A stretch of 64,000 bases of DNA from Clostridia bacterium (GCA_017398595.1 JAFQFR010000038.1:1-64000); one strand, 5' to 3'. Shown: positions 27,221 to 36,702, counted from the stretch's first letter. The notes: generated by a model not told the origin, from the sequence alone. Program-made: numbers and translations.

Positions 27221-28129
27221 GGATTTTTTCAAATTGCACAAGGTTTCGATGATGCCCGAGAGAAAAGCAGCAACGACAAAAACTATCCAGCCGGGATGCC
27301 AATAATTTCCGAGAAAGCCAAGCAGTAGATATACAGTGACCGTAACCATCCAAAGAACGGCGTTCAATGCTTCGGAGAGCGAATTCTTCTTTTCATCGTT
27401 TTCGCCGAGGATGTGCCCGTTCTTTTCGTACTTGGAGAGGGGAATCGAATAATAGACGATGGCGAACACTGCCGCCGCAAGGATCAGCATAAAGAGGGTG
27501 ACGGGATACAGTGCGGTTTCATTTTGGGCTGTCAGGCAAATGAGCAACAGTACGCCGACTAAAATGCCGCCGACCGCAAGCGCGAGAATCAGTCCGTAGC
27601 GGCGCATTTCCACCGATTTTTCTTCTTGCGTATACAGCGTTTTCCAAGAACGGTTTTCTTCGCGGTCGAAAAAACTACTGTAAGAGATGCCGGCATAGAT
27701 ATACAGAACGACCGCAAAAATCAACGGCACAAAGAAGCAGGCAAGTGCGAACAACTCGGTTGCGGGATCGCTGACGAATGGGATCATGATAGCCAGTCCG
27801 CACAAGATCAGCGCGGTGGCAAAGGCGATCTTGAATGCGAACCCACGCAAAAACGCGGCGATCTCCTCTTTGTTTCCTGTGCACCACGGTTGTCCCTTCG
27901 TTTGTAAAGTCTCCTGCGCACATTCGGCATTTGCCTCGCCGCGCACCAGTGCATCCACCGTACAGCCAAACAGATCGGCGAGGTTTTTCAGCTTTTCCAC
28001 ATTGGGTGAGGAAATGTCCGACTCCCATGTATAGATCGTCTGCCGTGAGACGCCCAACTTCTCCCCAAGCTCCTCTTGGGAAAGTCCGATCTGCTTGCGC
28101 ATATCTGCAAGATTACTTCCGAAACTCAT
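27218..28129 (-). CDS. XRE-family regulator with C-terminal membrane domain
   Basis: A 303-residue protein. Residues 1-70 form a helix-turn-helix of the XRE type (LSQEELGEKLGVSRQTIYTWE). The rest has about seven hydrophobic segments in three groups (residues 95-145, 180-230 and 255-300). Such proteins are membrane-tethered transcription regulators of unknown signal, common in Clostridia. It has its own terminator and AAGGCAAAG-like sequence before the start. Targets are unknown. Confidence 0.85.
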   Translation of the reverse strand: MSFGSNLADMRKQIGLSQEELGEKLGVSRQTIYTWESDISSPNVEKLKNLADLFGCTVDALVRGEANAECAQETLQTKGQPWCTGNKEEIAAFLRGFAFKIAFATALILCGLAIMIPFVSDPATELFALACFFVPLIFAVVLYIYAGISYSSFFDREENRSWKTLYTQEEKSVEMRRYGLILALAVGGILVGVLLLICLTAQNETALYPVTLFMLILAAAVFAIVYYSIPLSKYEKNGHILGENDEKKNSLSEALNAVLWMVTVTVYLLLGFLGNYWHPGWIVFVVAAFLSGIIETLCNLKKS

Positions 28130-28280
28130 ATTGCTTTGCCTCCTATGTGTGGTTGGTTTCTGCTCCTATTGTACTGTAAAACGGTGAAAAAGTCTACCGT
28201 GTTTTCCTTGAAACTGTGTAAGGATTTCCTTACATTTCGGAGAAAGCAATGTAAAGCAGACGAAACTCTACCTTATATAA

Positions 28281-28308
28281 TAAAAAGTCTTCCCCTCATG
28301 GGGAAGAC
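28281..28308 (-). terminator. Terminator of the AraC-type gene
   Basis: GTCTTCCCC/GGGGAAGAC with a TCAT (ATGA) loop, followed by five T residues on the minus strand. Confidence 0.9.
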
Positions 28309-28313
28309 CGGAT

Positions 28314-29168
28314 TTAATCTCTGAAATGGATGGGCGAATAGCCGTAGATGCTCTTGAACGTCTGCGAAAAGTGCTTGATGGACGAGAATCCGACACGCTC
28401 GGCGACCTCGGTGATGGAGAGGTTGGTGGTCTGCAGCATGTCGAGCGCCTTGGAGACGCGGCAGGACAGCACATACTGGTGCAGCGACTGCCCCGTGCGC
28501 TTCTGCACGACGCGGTTGATATAATTCGGATGATAGTTGAAATATTTTCCGATCGACTCATTGGAAAGATCGGAAGCATAATTCTCCTGTATGTAATCGA
28601 TGACCTGATCGACAAATCCCGAGCGCTTCTGTCCTGTGCCGAGGGTCACACGGCGGGCAATGTAGATCAAAACCTGGTGCATCAGCAGTCGGAGCATGAT
28701 CGTATCGTGCATCTTGGGGCTGACGAACTCGTTTGTCATCTCGCCGAAGATGGGTTCGAGCGACTGCATGGTATCCAGGTGCAGAGGCTCGCCGAGCTGC
28801 GGGATGTCCTCAAAAGCAATATCTTCGAGCGCATCGGCAGGATTCCACAGCTTGTCGGAGATGGTGGGAATCGGCGAAGCAGGGCGCGCATCATCGGTAA
28901 TATAGTCAAAATTGATCGACATGATCTTGGTATCGCCCTCGTGGGTATTGATAATGGAATACTTTGTGGAGGACGGATACAGGAACAGCGAACCGCGGGA
29001 TGCCTGATAGGTACGTTCGTTCATCTTCACTTTTGCCGCTCCGGAATAGAAGTAAACAAGGCGGATATCACAAGCGTGCACATCGTTCGTGGAAAAATCG
29101 TATGGCAAAATCATCGTTTTGGAGAACCGGACATAAGGATTTATGTCATTTAGGTTTATTTTTTGCAT
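28314..29168 (-). CDS. AraC-family transcription regulator
   Basis: A 284-residue regulator. Residues 1-150 form a cupin-like sensing domain (DIRLVYFYSGAAKVKMN, SRGSLFLYPSS). Residues 185-284 carry two helix-turn-helix motifs typical of AraC (GKYFNYHPNYINRVVQKRTG and ITEVAERVGFSSIKHFSQTFK). The ATG at 29168 follows GGAGGGG. It is divergent from the DUF5107 gene and probably controls it and the sugar genes beyond, likely by sensing a carbohydrate. Confidence 0.92.
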   Translation of the reverse strand: MQKINLNDINPYVRFSKTMILPYDFSTNDVHACDIRLVYFYSGAAKVKMNERTYQASRGSLFLYPSSTKYSIINTHEGDTKIMSINFDYITDDARPASPIPTISDKLWNPADALEDIAFEDIPQLGEPLHLDTMQSLEPIFGEMTNEFVSPKMHDTIMLRLLMHQVLIYIARRVTLGTGQKRSGFVDQVIDYIQENYASDLSNESIGKYFNYHPNYINRVVQKRTGQSLHQYVLSCRVSKALDMLQTTNLSITEVAERVGFSSIKHFSQTFKSIYGYSPIHFRD

Positions 29169-29190
29169 ATGAACCCCTCCTTTTTCCACT

Positions 29191-29219
29191 ATAATACACC
29201 AAAACAAACCAAATTGCAA
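29191..29219 (-). promoter_or_regulatory. Promoter of the AraC-type gene with candidate operator in its spacer
   Basis: On the minus strand TTGCAA (29219-29214), 17 bp, TATTAT (29196-29191). The spacer contains AAAACAAACCAAA (29201-29213), which recurs exactly at 29403-29415, just before the DUF5107 gene. The pair may be binding sites of the regulator. Confidence 0.6.
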
Positions 29220-29438
29220 GTGCATTTTTTGGATTTTTTCAAAAAAATAAACTTTTTGATTATTTTTGTATTTTGTGCAAAAAAAGGAAATATAAAAGCA
29301 AGGGGATTCGGTATATTTTGCCTATGGACAGTTTTTCTCGTGATTTTTTACAATGCTTTTTGTATTCCCAAACCTTTTTTTGCATGATAGAATGAAAATG
29401 TAAAAACAAACCAAAACGAAACGAAAAGGAGACTACCA

Positions 29439-32400
29439 ATGAGCATGACAACGGTAACCGTTAAAAAGCTTGTGATCCCCACGTATCAGGAAGCTGACGC
29501 AGAGCAGCTCCCTATGTTTGCCGAGAATCGCGTGCATCAGCGTTTCACCGGTAACCCCTATCCGAACGCAGTTGTAATCAAGACCCCTGCCAAGGAAAAG
29601 CACGACAGAGAATATGAAGCGATCGTCATCGAAAATGACTACATTGAGCTGACCATTCTCCCCGAGATCGGCGGTAAGATCTTCACCGCATACGACAAGA
29701 AGAACAACTACGACTTCTTCTACCGTCAGCACGTTATCAAGCCCGCGCTGATCGGTCTGCTCGGCTCCTGGATCTCCGGCGGTATCGAGTTCAACTGGCC
29801 CTACCACCACAGAGCATCCACCTTTATGCCCGTTGACTACGAGATCGTACAGGAGAAGGACGGCGTTACCGTTTGGCTCTCCGAGCACGACCCCGTTGAC
29901 CGCATGAAGGGCATGGTCGGCGTATACCTCGGCAACGACCGCGCGATCTTCGAGACCCGCGTTAAGGTTTCCAACCGTACTTCCGTTCGCCGTTCCTTCC
30001 TCTGGTGGGAGAACACCGCAGTGCCGGTAAACCCGACCTACGAGATCTTCTTCCCCTCGGATGTTGACCACGTTCACTTCCACTATCGCCGTTCCAACAC
30101 GACCTACCCGATCGCAAAGGGTCACTTCAACGGCTACACCTTCGACGAGCCCGGCGTTGACATTTCCAAGCACTTCAACACCAAGTTCCCGACCTCTTAC
30201 TTCTGCGCAGCTTCCGACTACGACTACTTCGGCGGCTACGACCAGGGCAGAAAAGCCGGCGTTGTACATATCGGCGACCACCACGTTGTCACCGGTAAGA
30301 AGATGTTCACCTGGGCATACAACCAGCTGTCCCGCTCCTGGGAGCGCGCGCTGACCGATACCGACGGCGCATACGCAGAGCTGATGGCAGGTTCCTACAC
30401 CAACAACCAGCCTGACCTCACCTGGCTCGAAGCATACGAGACCAAGTGCTTCAAGCAGTCCTGGTACCCGATCGCAGCACTGGGCGTACCTTCCTACGCA
30501 AACTTTGACTGCGCGATCCGCGTAGAGAGCAACGTTCTCCGCGTACAGCCTACCCTCAACATCAAGGGTGCAAAGATCACCCTGACCGCAGGCGGCAAGA
30601 CCATTCTCGAGACTGTGGCAGACCTCGATGCAGGTAAGGTTACCGAGTTTGCTCTTGACGAGTTCGACTGCTCCGCATACGAGATCACCATCGGTGATGT
30701 TCTCCACTATGAGCAGATCGTTCGCACCCAGCAGCCCCTGCCCGAGCTCTTCCCCGAGGTTCCGTACCCGAATGAGCTCTCCACCGCACACGATCTCTAC
30801 GTTGCAGCACTGCACTTCTGGCAGTACCGCGACCCGAACGCAAATCCGATGGAATACCTCGAGCGTGCGATCGCACTGGAGCCGAACTTCGCTCCCGCAC
30901 TGCAGCTCCTCGGCGAGATGTATCTCCGCCGTCACGAGTTCCAGAAGGCATATGATGTCCTGGAGCGCGCACTGAAGGCTCTCACCGTGTACAACTTCCA
31001 TCCCGAAAGCGGCAAGCTCAACTACTACCGCGGTCTCGCACTCGTAGGTCTTGGCAGAGACAAGGAAGCATATGATGCATTCCGCAAGTCCGCATGGATG
31101 AAGGATACCCTCTCCGAGGCAATGACCCGCGCCGCAATGCTCGACTGCAAGAAGGGCGACTGGACCAACGCGAAGATGTGCGCCGACACCGCAATTGAAA
31201 ACGGTGCGCAGAACCTCACCGCTGTTGTTCTCTCCGCAGCTGCAAACTACAAGCTCGGCAACAAGGCTGACGCTGTAGCAGCGCTCAAGACTGAGCTTGT
31301 GCGTGACCCGCTCAACCACCTCGCAAGATACTTCCTCGTTGTCATGGGCGAGATGTCGAAGGACGACTTCTACGGCAAGCTCAACTCCAACATGTCGCAG
31401 ACCTGCCTCGACCTCGCAACCGATATGATGGATGCAGGCTTCAACGCAGAAGCCAAGGAACTTCTCTGCGACGTTGCCAAGTACTCCGACGACCTTTGCC
31501 CCGTGATCGCATACCTCGCAGGTGTGCCCGAAAGAGCAAACGACAAGCACAAGGTATTCCCCTTCCGTCCTTACGAAGCTAAGGTTTACGAAGAAGTCGG
31601 CGCAAACTACCTGCTCGGCTGCTACCACTACGGTGACCGCCGCTATGCACAGGCAGAAGCACTCTTCGCAAAGGGTGATGACTTCGCTTCCAAGCGCGGC
31701 CTTGCGCTCTGTGAGTACCGCAAGGGCAACCACGACCGTGCGCTCGAGCTCCTCGATGAGGCACACGCACTGAAGCCCGACATGGAAGAGATCGTATACG
31801 AGATCGCATACCTCCTCAACCACCTCGGCAAGGAGCCGAAGGCTGCTGCCGAGAAGATCAAGTCCATGGTTCCCGACCTGATGACCACCCGTGACGACAT
31901 CGCGACCGAATGGGCATGCGCATACAACCGCGCAGGCATGTACGATGAAGCGATCAAGCTCTTCGAGGGTCACAACTACGTTCCCTGCGAAGGCGGCGAG
32001 ACCGCACTCGCTCGTCAGTACATCAACGCTTGGTACGGCAAGGGCATGGACGCAAAGAAAGCCGGCAATGACGAAGAAGCGCTCCGCTGCTTCAAGACCT
32101 CGCAGATCCTCCCCGAGAACCTCGGCGCAGGTATCTGGCATGAGGCTGTAAACGTACCGGCACAGTATCAGGAAGCACTCCTTCTCGAGAAGTTCGGCAA
32201 GAAGGACGAGGCTATGAAGATCTACGAGCACATCAACTACCTCTACATCGACTACTTCGCACACAACAACCTGCCCCTGCTCCCCGTATACCAGGGTCTC
32301 GCAACGCTCCGTATGGGCGATGCCGAAAAGGGCAAGAAGCAGCTCGAGTGGGCAGTTTCCTACTGGGAGAACGAACTGAACCGTGAGAACAGCGGTTACT

Positions 32401-32525
32401 TCAACACCACTCCCTTCTTCATCCCCTTCATGGACGACCGCAAGGAAATGCGCGTTAAGCACTACACGCCCATGATCCAAACTGCTAAGGAGATCCTGGC
32501 AGGTACCAGCGATCTGCTGAAATAA
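29439..32525 (+). CDS. DUF5107 and TPR repeat protein
   Basis: A 1028-residue protein without signal peptide. Residues about 45-330 form a DUF5107 domain, which resembles aldose-epimerase-like beta-sandwich folds (LPEIGGKIFTAYDKKNNYDFFYRQ). The rest is a helical solenoid of TPR repeats (from about 450 to 1000, for example APALQLLGEMYLRRHEFQKAY). Codon use is strongly biased, like pnp, which predicts high expression. AAAGGAGA precedes the ATG. The upstream -10-like TAGAAT near 29389 has no good -35, which fits activation by the divergent AraC protein. A role in glycan metabolism is inferred from the domain and context. Confidence 0.82.
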   Translation: MSMTTVTVKKLVIPTYQEADAEQLPMFAENRVHQRFTGNPYPNAVVIKTPAKEKHDREYEAIVIENDYIELTILPEIGGKIFTAYDKKNNYDFFYRQHVIKPALIGLLGSWISGGIEFNWPYHHRASTFMPVDYEIVQEKDGVTVWLSEHDPVDRMKGMVGVYLGNDRAIFETRVKVSNRTSVRRSFLWWENTAVPVNPTYEIFFPSDVDHVHFHYRRSNTTYPIAKGHFNGYTFDEPGVDISKHFNTKFPTSYFCAASDYDYFGGYDQGRKAGVVHIGDHHVVTGKKMFTWAYNQLSRSWERALTDTDGAYAELMAGSYTNNQPDLTWLEAYETKCFKQSWYPIAALGVPSYANFDCAIRVESNVLRVQPTLNIKGAKITLTAGGKTILETVADLDAGKVTEFALDEFDCSAYEITIGDVLHYEQIVRTQQPLPELFPEVPYPNELSTAHDLYVAALHFWQYRDPNANPMEYLERAIALEPNFAPALQLLGEMYLRRHEFQKAYDVLERALKALTVYNFHPESGKLNYYRGLALVGLGRDKEAYDAFRKSAWMKDTLSEAMTRAAMLDCKKGDWTNAKMCADTAIENGAQNLTAVVLSAAANYKLGNKADAVAALKTELVRDPLNHLARYFLVVMGEMSKDDFYGKLNSNMSQTCLDLATDMMDAGFNAEAKELLCDVAKYSDDLCPVIAYLAGVPERANDKHKVFPFRPYEAKVYEEVGANYLLGCYHYGDRRYAQAEALFAKGDDFASKRGLALCEYRKGNHDRALELLDEAHALKPDMEEIVYEIAYLLNHLGKEPKAAAEKIKSMVPDLMTTRDDIATEWACAYNRAGMYDEAIKLFEGHNYVPCEGGETALARQYINAWYGKGMDAKKAGNDEEALRCFKTSQILPENLGAGIWHEAVNVPAQYQEALLLEKFGKKDEAMKIYEHINYLYIDYFAHNNLPLLPVYQGLATLRMGDAEKGKKQLEWAVSYWENELNRENSGYFNTTPFFIPFMDDRKEMRVKHYTPMIQTAKEILAGTSDLLK

Positions 32526-32570
32526 CGACCCCCTATGGATTACCTGCCTTACGGCAGGTGATCCTGCTAA

Positions 32571-32598
32571 AAAACGGCACGAAAGTGCCGTTTTTTTG
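32571..32598 (+). terminator. Terminator of the DUF5107 gene
   Basis: ACGGCAC/GTGCCGT with a GAAA loop and seven T residues. Confidence 0.92.
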
Positions 32599-32675
32599 TT
32601 GTGATCGGGGAGCACGGTCGTTCTTGTCTTGCACAACTTTTTGTATCACAGTGTACAAATGTATCGTTTTGCGCA

Positions 32676-32704
32676 TTGACGCGCATTTTTTGCGGATATA
32701 CAAT
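32676..32704 (+). promoter_or_regulatory. Promoter of the SDR gene
   Basis: TTGACG (32676-32681), 17 bp, TACAAT (32699-32704). The same boxes and the following CGC recur at the glycosidase promoter at 33659. Confidence 0.82.
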
Positions 32705-32736
32705 GTTCTTATACAAAACGTATGGGAGGTTTGCTT

Positions 32737-33510
32737 ATGAGCTATACGGATCCGATCCACTTTGATTTTACCGGCAGAACCGCGGTCATTACCGGCGCGG
32801 CAAGCGGCATCGGCAAGCTTTCTGCCGAGCGCTTCGGCGAAATGGGTGCAAACGTCGTGCTCACCGACATCAACGCAGAGGGCATCGAAGCCGTCGCGGC
32901 AGAGATCCGCGCCAAGGGCGGCAAGGCGATCGCCGCTCCGGCAGATCTTCGCGAATATGCGCAGGTAGAGTCCGTGCGCAATGCCGCCATGGAAACTTTC
33001 GGCCGCATTGATTTTCTGATCAACTGCGCGGGCGGTTCCTCGGGGCGCATCAACCATGTCACGGAGCCATTCCGCAGCTGGCCGATCGAAGCGCTCGACT
33101 GGAGCCTTGAGGTCAATCTTCGCGGCCCGATGTATATGACGCGCGCCTGCATCGGCGACATGATCGACGGCGGCAACGGCGGCGTGATCCTGTATCTCGG
33201 CAGCGCAGTCGGTTCGCGCGGCGGCGACGGCGGTTCCGCCGATTATGCGACCACCAAGGCGGGGTTGATGTTCGGCATGACCAAGTCGATGGCGCAGTAC
33301 GGCGCGCCCTACAACATCCGCTGCAATGCGGTATCCCCCGGGCCCGTGCTCACCCGCGAAAATATGGCAAACACGCCCACGCTGCTCGGCAGAGCGGCAG
33401 AACCGATCGAGATCGTAAACCTGATCACATATCTCTGCAGCGATCAGGCATCCTTCATCACCGGCTCCAACTATGCCATCGACGCAGGACGCGCCTGCCA
33501 GCACAGATAA
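32737..33510 (+). CDS. Short-chain dehydrogenase/reductase
   Basis: A 257-residue NAD(P)-dependent oxidoreductase. TGAASGIG (19-26) binds the cofactor and NCAG is at 97-100. The catalytic residues are Ser156, Tyr170 and Lys174 (YATTK). DINAEG after the second strand suggests NAD preference. The C-terminal FITGSNYAIDAG is typical. The ATG at 32737 follows GGGAGG; an in-frame ATG at 32722 lies upstream of that site. Its place beside glycosidase and binding-protein genes suggests a sugar or polyol substrate. Confidence 0.92.
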   Translation: MSYTDPIHFDFTGRTAVITGAASGIGKLSAERFGEMGANVVLTDINAEGIEAVAAEIRAKGGKAIAAPADLREYAQVESVRNAAMETFGRIDFLINCAGGSSGRINHVTEPFRSWPIEALDWSLEVNLRGPMYMTRACIGDMIDGGNGGVILYLGSAVGSRGGDGGSADYATTKAGLMFGMTKSMAQYGAPYNIRCNAVSPGPVLTRENMANTPTLLGRAAEPIEIVNLITYLCSDQASFITGSNYAIDAGRACQHR

Positions 33511-33538
33511 CGGTGCCCACCGCCAAAGCTTATATTTT

Positions 33539-33571
33539 GAAAGACAGGTCTTCTCCCTGTCTTTCTTTGTT
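33539..33571 (+). terminator. SDR terminator
   Basis: GAAAGACAGG/CCTGTCTTTC with a seven-base loop and TTTGTT tail. Confidence 0.82.
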
Positions 33572-33658
33572 ATACATGTGGCAAAATGCAAACGAAATTC
33601 TTTCTTCCGCACCTCGGAAACATAGTTTTGCATACAAAAAACCGCATACGGATTTAGA

Positions 33659-33687
33659 TTGACGCGCTCTTTTGACAATGTTACAAT
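33659..33687 (+). promoter_or_regulatory. Promoter of the glycosidase gene
   Basis: TTGACG (33659-33664), 17 bp, TACAAT (33682-33687). An inverted repeat TTTTG-CATA-CAAAA lies upstream at about 33627-33640. Confidence 0.82.
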
Positions 33688-33736
33688 AAAAATAGAGCAA
33701 ACCTACGTAATATTTTCAGAAAGGAACTTCTGTACT

Positions 33737-34858
33737 ATGAAAAGACAATGGACACCCGAAGAGGCTTGGGAATGGTATAACAACCGCCCGTGGATCTGCG
33801 GTTTCAACTATGTACCCGCAAACTGCGCAAGCCGTTTTGATATGTGGCAGGAATACCGCCACGAGGAAAAGATGCCCGGCATCATCGCCGAAATCGAAAA
33901 AGCACACGAATACGGCTTCAATGCGATCCGTATCATCATGTCGTTTGAGTGCTGGAAGTATCAGCACGACGGCTATATGGAAAGAGTAGAGGAGTTCATC
34001 GACCTCTGCGCAAAGAACGAGATCGGCGTTATGATTGTGTTCGGCAACGACTGCACCGTTCCGAAGGAAGTATATAAGGCACCCGAGTTCGGTCCGCAGC
34101 ATGTAGACATGGGCTATCACGGCGGTATCGCCAAGTCCCCCCATGCAGGCATGGCAGGCATCGGCTACAGCGTGATCGACGAGCCCGATCTGCTGGAAGA
34201 ATTCATCGAAATGATCCGCGAGATCGTTACCAAATATGCAAAAGACCCCCGCGTTGAGGTCTGGGATGTATTCAACGAGCTTGGTAACGGCCGCCGCTGC
34301 GATAAGAGCGTACCCGCTATGGAGCGCTTCTTTGAAGTGATCCGTTCCTGCGATCCGATCCAGCCTTTGACCGCGTGCACCTGGCTGATCGTTCGCTGGG
34401 CAAGAGATCCCCTCAATCCCAAGCTGCAGCCGCTGAACGCATGGGAGCGCCGCGCGCTGGAACTCTCCGACATCATCAGCTACCACGATTACCGCACACT
34501 GGACACCTCGGTCATGGTCATCGACTACCTCAAGAAGGAATTCGGCAGACCGCTGCTCAACACCGAGTGGCTCCACCGCATCCAGCACAACACCGTACAG
34601 ACGCATCTGCCCCTCTTCTTCCTCGAGAAAGTCGGCTGCTATCATTGGGGATTTGTCGCCGGTCTCAATCAGACTTATGAACCCTGGGACTCCAACTGGA
34701 CGAACTACTACAAGGGCGTGGAGACCGATGTGGACTTCACCAAGTGGCAGCATGACATCCTGCGTCCGAACTTCCGCCCCTACGACCCGCGCGAAATGGA
34801 AACCTTCCAGAAGTACATAACGCTCGCAAAAGCGCAGTTCGAAGCTGAAAAGAAGTAA
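33737..34858 (+). CDS. Clan GH-A-like glycoside hydrolase
   Basis: A 373-residue TIM-barrel protein with no signal peptide. Candidate acid/base is Glu181 in WDVFNELGNG and candidate nucleophile Glu277 in LLNTEWLHR, spaced as in GH5-type enzymes. NAIRIIMSFECW near residue 72 matches the usual second strand. Such proteins are often labelled xylanase or mannanase, but without a signal peptide it should act on imported oligosaccharides. The ATG at 33737 follows GAAAGGA. Confidence 0.82.
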   Translation: MKRQWTPEEAWEWYNNRPWICGFNYVPANCASRFDMWQEYRHEEKMPGIIAEIEKAHEYGFNAIRIIMSFECWKYQHDGYMERVEEFIDLCAKNEIGVMIVFGNDCTVPKEVYKAPEFGPQHVDMGYHGGIAKSPHAGMAGIGYSVIDEPDLLEEFIEMIREIVTKYAKDPRVEVWDVFNELGNGRRCDKSVPAMERFFEVIRSCDPIQPLTACTWLIVRWARDPLNPKLQPLNAWERRALELSDIISYHDYRTLDTSVMVIDYLKKEFGRPLLNTEWLHRIQHNTVQTHLPLFFLEKVGCYHWGFVAGLNQTYEPWDSNWTNYYKGVETDVDFTKWQHDILRPNFRPYDPREMETFQKYITLAKAQFEAEKK

Positions 34859-34894
34859 AAACGCTCACCGCCGGAAGCCATATGGCAAGCGGTT

Positions 34895-34955
34895 CCCGGC
34901 AGTTTGCTATTTGAAAAAGAAAGCACACAACCGTAAAAACGGCTACGGCTTTTTT
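34895..34955 (+). terminator. Possible terminator after the glycosidase gene
   Basis: A short CCGT-AAAA-ACGG hairpin is followed by CTACGGCTTTTTT (34931-34956). The pairing is imperfect. Confidence 0.45.
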
Positions 34956-34969
34956 ACACGAAGTTTGTA

Positions 34970-34998
34970 TTGAAAGCACGCTGTTTCTTGTATATAAT
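34970..34998 (+). promoter_or_regulatory. Promoter of the first binding-lipoprotein gene
   Basis: TTGAAA (34970-34975), 17 bp, TATAAT (34993-34998). Confidence 0.82.
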
Positions 34999-35049
34999 GA
35001 CTATAGTACCATTATACTCTTACGCATTTTGCTAAAGAAAGGAATCAGT

Positions 35050-36549
35050 ATGAAAAGAATAGCTTCTTTCCTCCTGGCAGCTCTCCTGGTCTGCTCGACA
35101 TTCGTTTCCTGCACGGGTGATGACACCCCTGCGCAGACGACCGCAGGCACCACCGCATCGGATGTTGCAACCACCACAGAACCCGCCGAGGACACCCCCG
35201 ATGTTCCCGATCCCTCCGAACTGGATATCGCCGGAGAATTCAACATTCTCGTCAGCGGTAACATGACCGTCAACGACTTTGAGTCCGAAGACGATGAGGG
35301 TACCACCGTCGAGATCGCGATCTACCGCCGCAATGCGATGATCAACGAAAAGTACGGCGTTGAGATCACCAACGAAGACATTACCAAATTCGGCTCCGCA
35401 GGCGGAAGCGGTACAGGATTCACCAAGATCTACACCGACTACATGGCAGGCGAGAGCAACTATGACGCAGCTATGATCGGTACATACGATGTAGCAACGC
35501 TGGCATACAGCGGATACATCCACGACCTCAACGACATTGATTACCTCGACCTTTCCAAATCCTACTGGGATCAGAAGGCAAACGCGGACCTCTCCATCGC
35601 CGGCAAGATGTTCTACACCACCGGTGATATCAGCATCGTTGACAACAAGTTTACGCACGCGATCCTGTTCAATAAGGATATGATCAAGTCCTACAACCTG
35701 GAAGACCCCTACGAACTCGTCAGAAACAACCAGTGGACGCTCGAGAAGTTCGGCAGCTTGGTCAAGCAGGTCGGCGAGGACATCAACCAAGACGGTATTT
35801 ATGATGCAAACGACCGCTACGGTCTGCTCACTTGGAAAGACCCGATGCTCGCAGTGCTTGCAAGTGCAGGCGAAAAGCTGGTTACCATCAACGACAAGGG
35901 TCAGCTCGAGCTTACCTTCTACAGCGAGCGCGTGCTCAACCTGTACGATCAGTTTACCGCGATCATGTTTGACCAGCAGCATGCGTACGACTATCAGTAC
36001 GACAATGTAACCGGTCAGCAGACGGCTACGTCTACATGGGATACCACGCGTGATACCGTCTTCAACGACAACCGCGCAGTATTCTACCAGACGGTCGTCA
36101 GAACCGGTGAGCGTCACCGTGACGCTGAGGTAGACTTCGGTTTCCTGCCGTATCCGAAGATGGATGAATCGCAGGAGGACTACGGTCACTACGTCAGCGC
36201 ATACCACTCCGAGTTCGTCTGCGTACCGGAGACTGTTGAGAACTATGCCCGCACCGGTATCATCCTCGAGGAGCTTGCATACTACGGCAAGCAGCTGCTC
36301 ACTCCCGCTTACTATGAGCAGACTCTGATCGGTCAGACCACCCGTGACGAGGAGAGCGCAGAGATGCTCGACATCATCTTCGCATCCCGCGTATACGACG
36401 TTGGTATCTACTACAACATCGGTACTTACAAGGATCAGCTCGGCAACCTGCACCGCACTCGCCAGGCGATCTCTTCGCTGTACGAAACCTTCAAGAGCTC
36501 CGCTGAACAGAAGATCTCCTCCATCAACGCCATCTTCGCTCAGCAATAA
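35050..36549 (+). CDS. Extracellular solute-binding lipoprotein, paralog 1
   Basis: A 499-residue lipoprotein with signal peptide and lipidation Cys21 (TFVSC). A Thr/Asp/Pro-rich linker (residues 22-60) leads to a binding-protein fold. NILVSGNMTVNDFE, YDAAMIGTYDVATLAYSG, NKFTHAILFNKDM and QWTLEKFGSLVKQVGED fit family 1 sugar-binding proteins of ABC importers. No permease or ATPase gene lies within the window. It has its own promoter and terminator. It is a close paralog of the next gene, with nearly identical C-terminal halves. Confidence 0.85.
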   Translation: MKRIASFLLAALLVCSTFVSCTGDDTPAQTTAGTTASDVATTTEPAEDTPDVPDPSELDIAGEFNILVSGNMTVNDFESEDDEGTTVEIAIYRRNAMINEKYGVEITNEDITKFGSAGGSGTGFTKIYTDYMAGESNYDAAMIGTYDVATLAYSGYIHDLNDIDYLDLSKSYWDQKANADLSIAGKMFYTTGDISIVDNKFTHAILFNKDMIKSYNLEDPYELVRNNQWTLEKFGSLVKQVGEDINQDGIYDANDRYGLLTWKDPMLAVLASAGEKLVTINDKGQLELTFYSERVLNLYDQFTAIMFDQQHAYDYQYDNVTGQQTATSTWDTTRDTVFNDNRAVFYQTVVRTGERHRDAEVDFGFLPYPKMDESQEDYGHYVSAYHSEFVCVPETVENYARTGIILEELAYYGKQLLTPAYYEQTLIGQTTRDEESAEMLDIIFASRVYDVGIYYNIGTYKDQLGNLHRTRQAISSLYETFKSSAEQKISSINAIFAQQ

Positions 36550-36567
36550 GAATACCTTTCATTTCGG

Positions 36568-36593
36568 AAAAAGCCGCCTTCGGGCGGCTTTTT
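36568..36593 (+). terminator. Terminator of binding-lipoprotein gene 1
   Basis: AAAAAGCCGCC/GGCGGCTTTTT with a TTCG tetraloop. Confidence 0.95.
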
Positions 36594-36640
36594 CACTTGT
36601 AAAGGCAAAAATCAGATTGTATTTTTGCACGAATTTTACC

Positions 36641-36669
36641 TTGAGTGCTTCTTTTTTCTTGTGTATAAT
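36641..36669 (+). promoter_or_regulatory. Promoter of the second binding-lipoprotein gene
   Basis: TTGAGT (36641-36646), 17 bp, TATAAT (36664-36669). Confidence 0.85.
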
Positions 36670-36702
36670 AACAGTAAAATAAACACACAAAAAGGAAAAG
36701 CC

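Noticed and set aside
29433-32636. A 1067-codon open frame on the minus strand opposite the DUF5107 gene
   Set aside because: Same shadow effect from biased codon use. The plus-strand product has recognisable domains and a good start.
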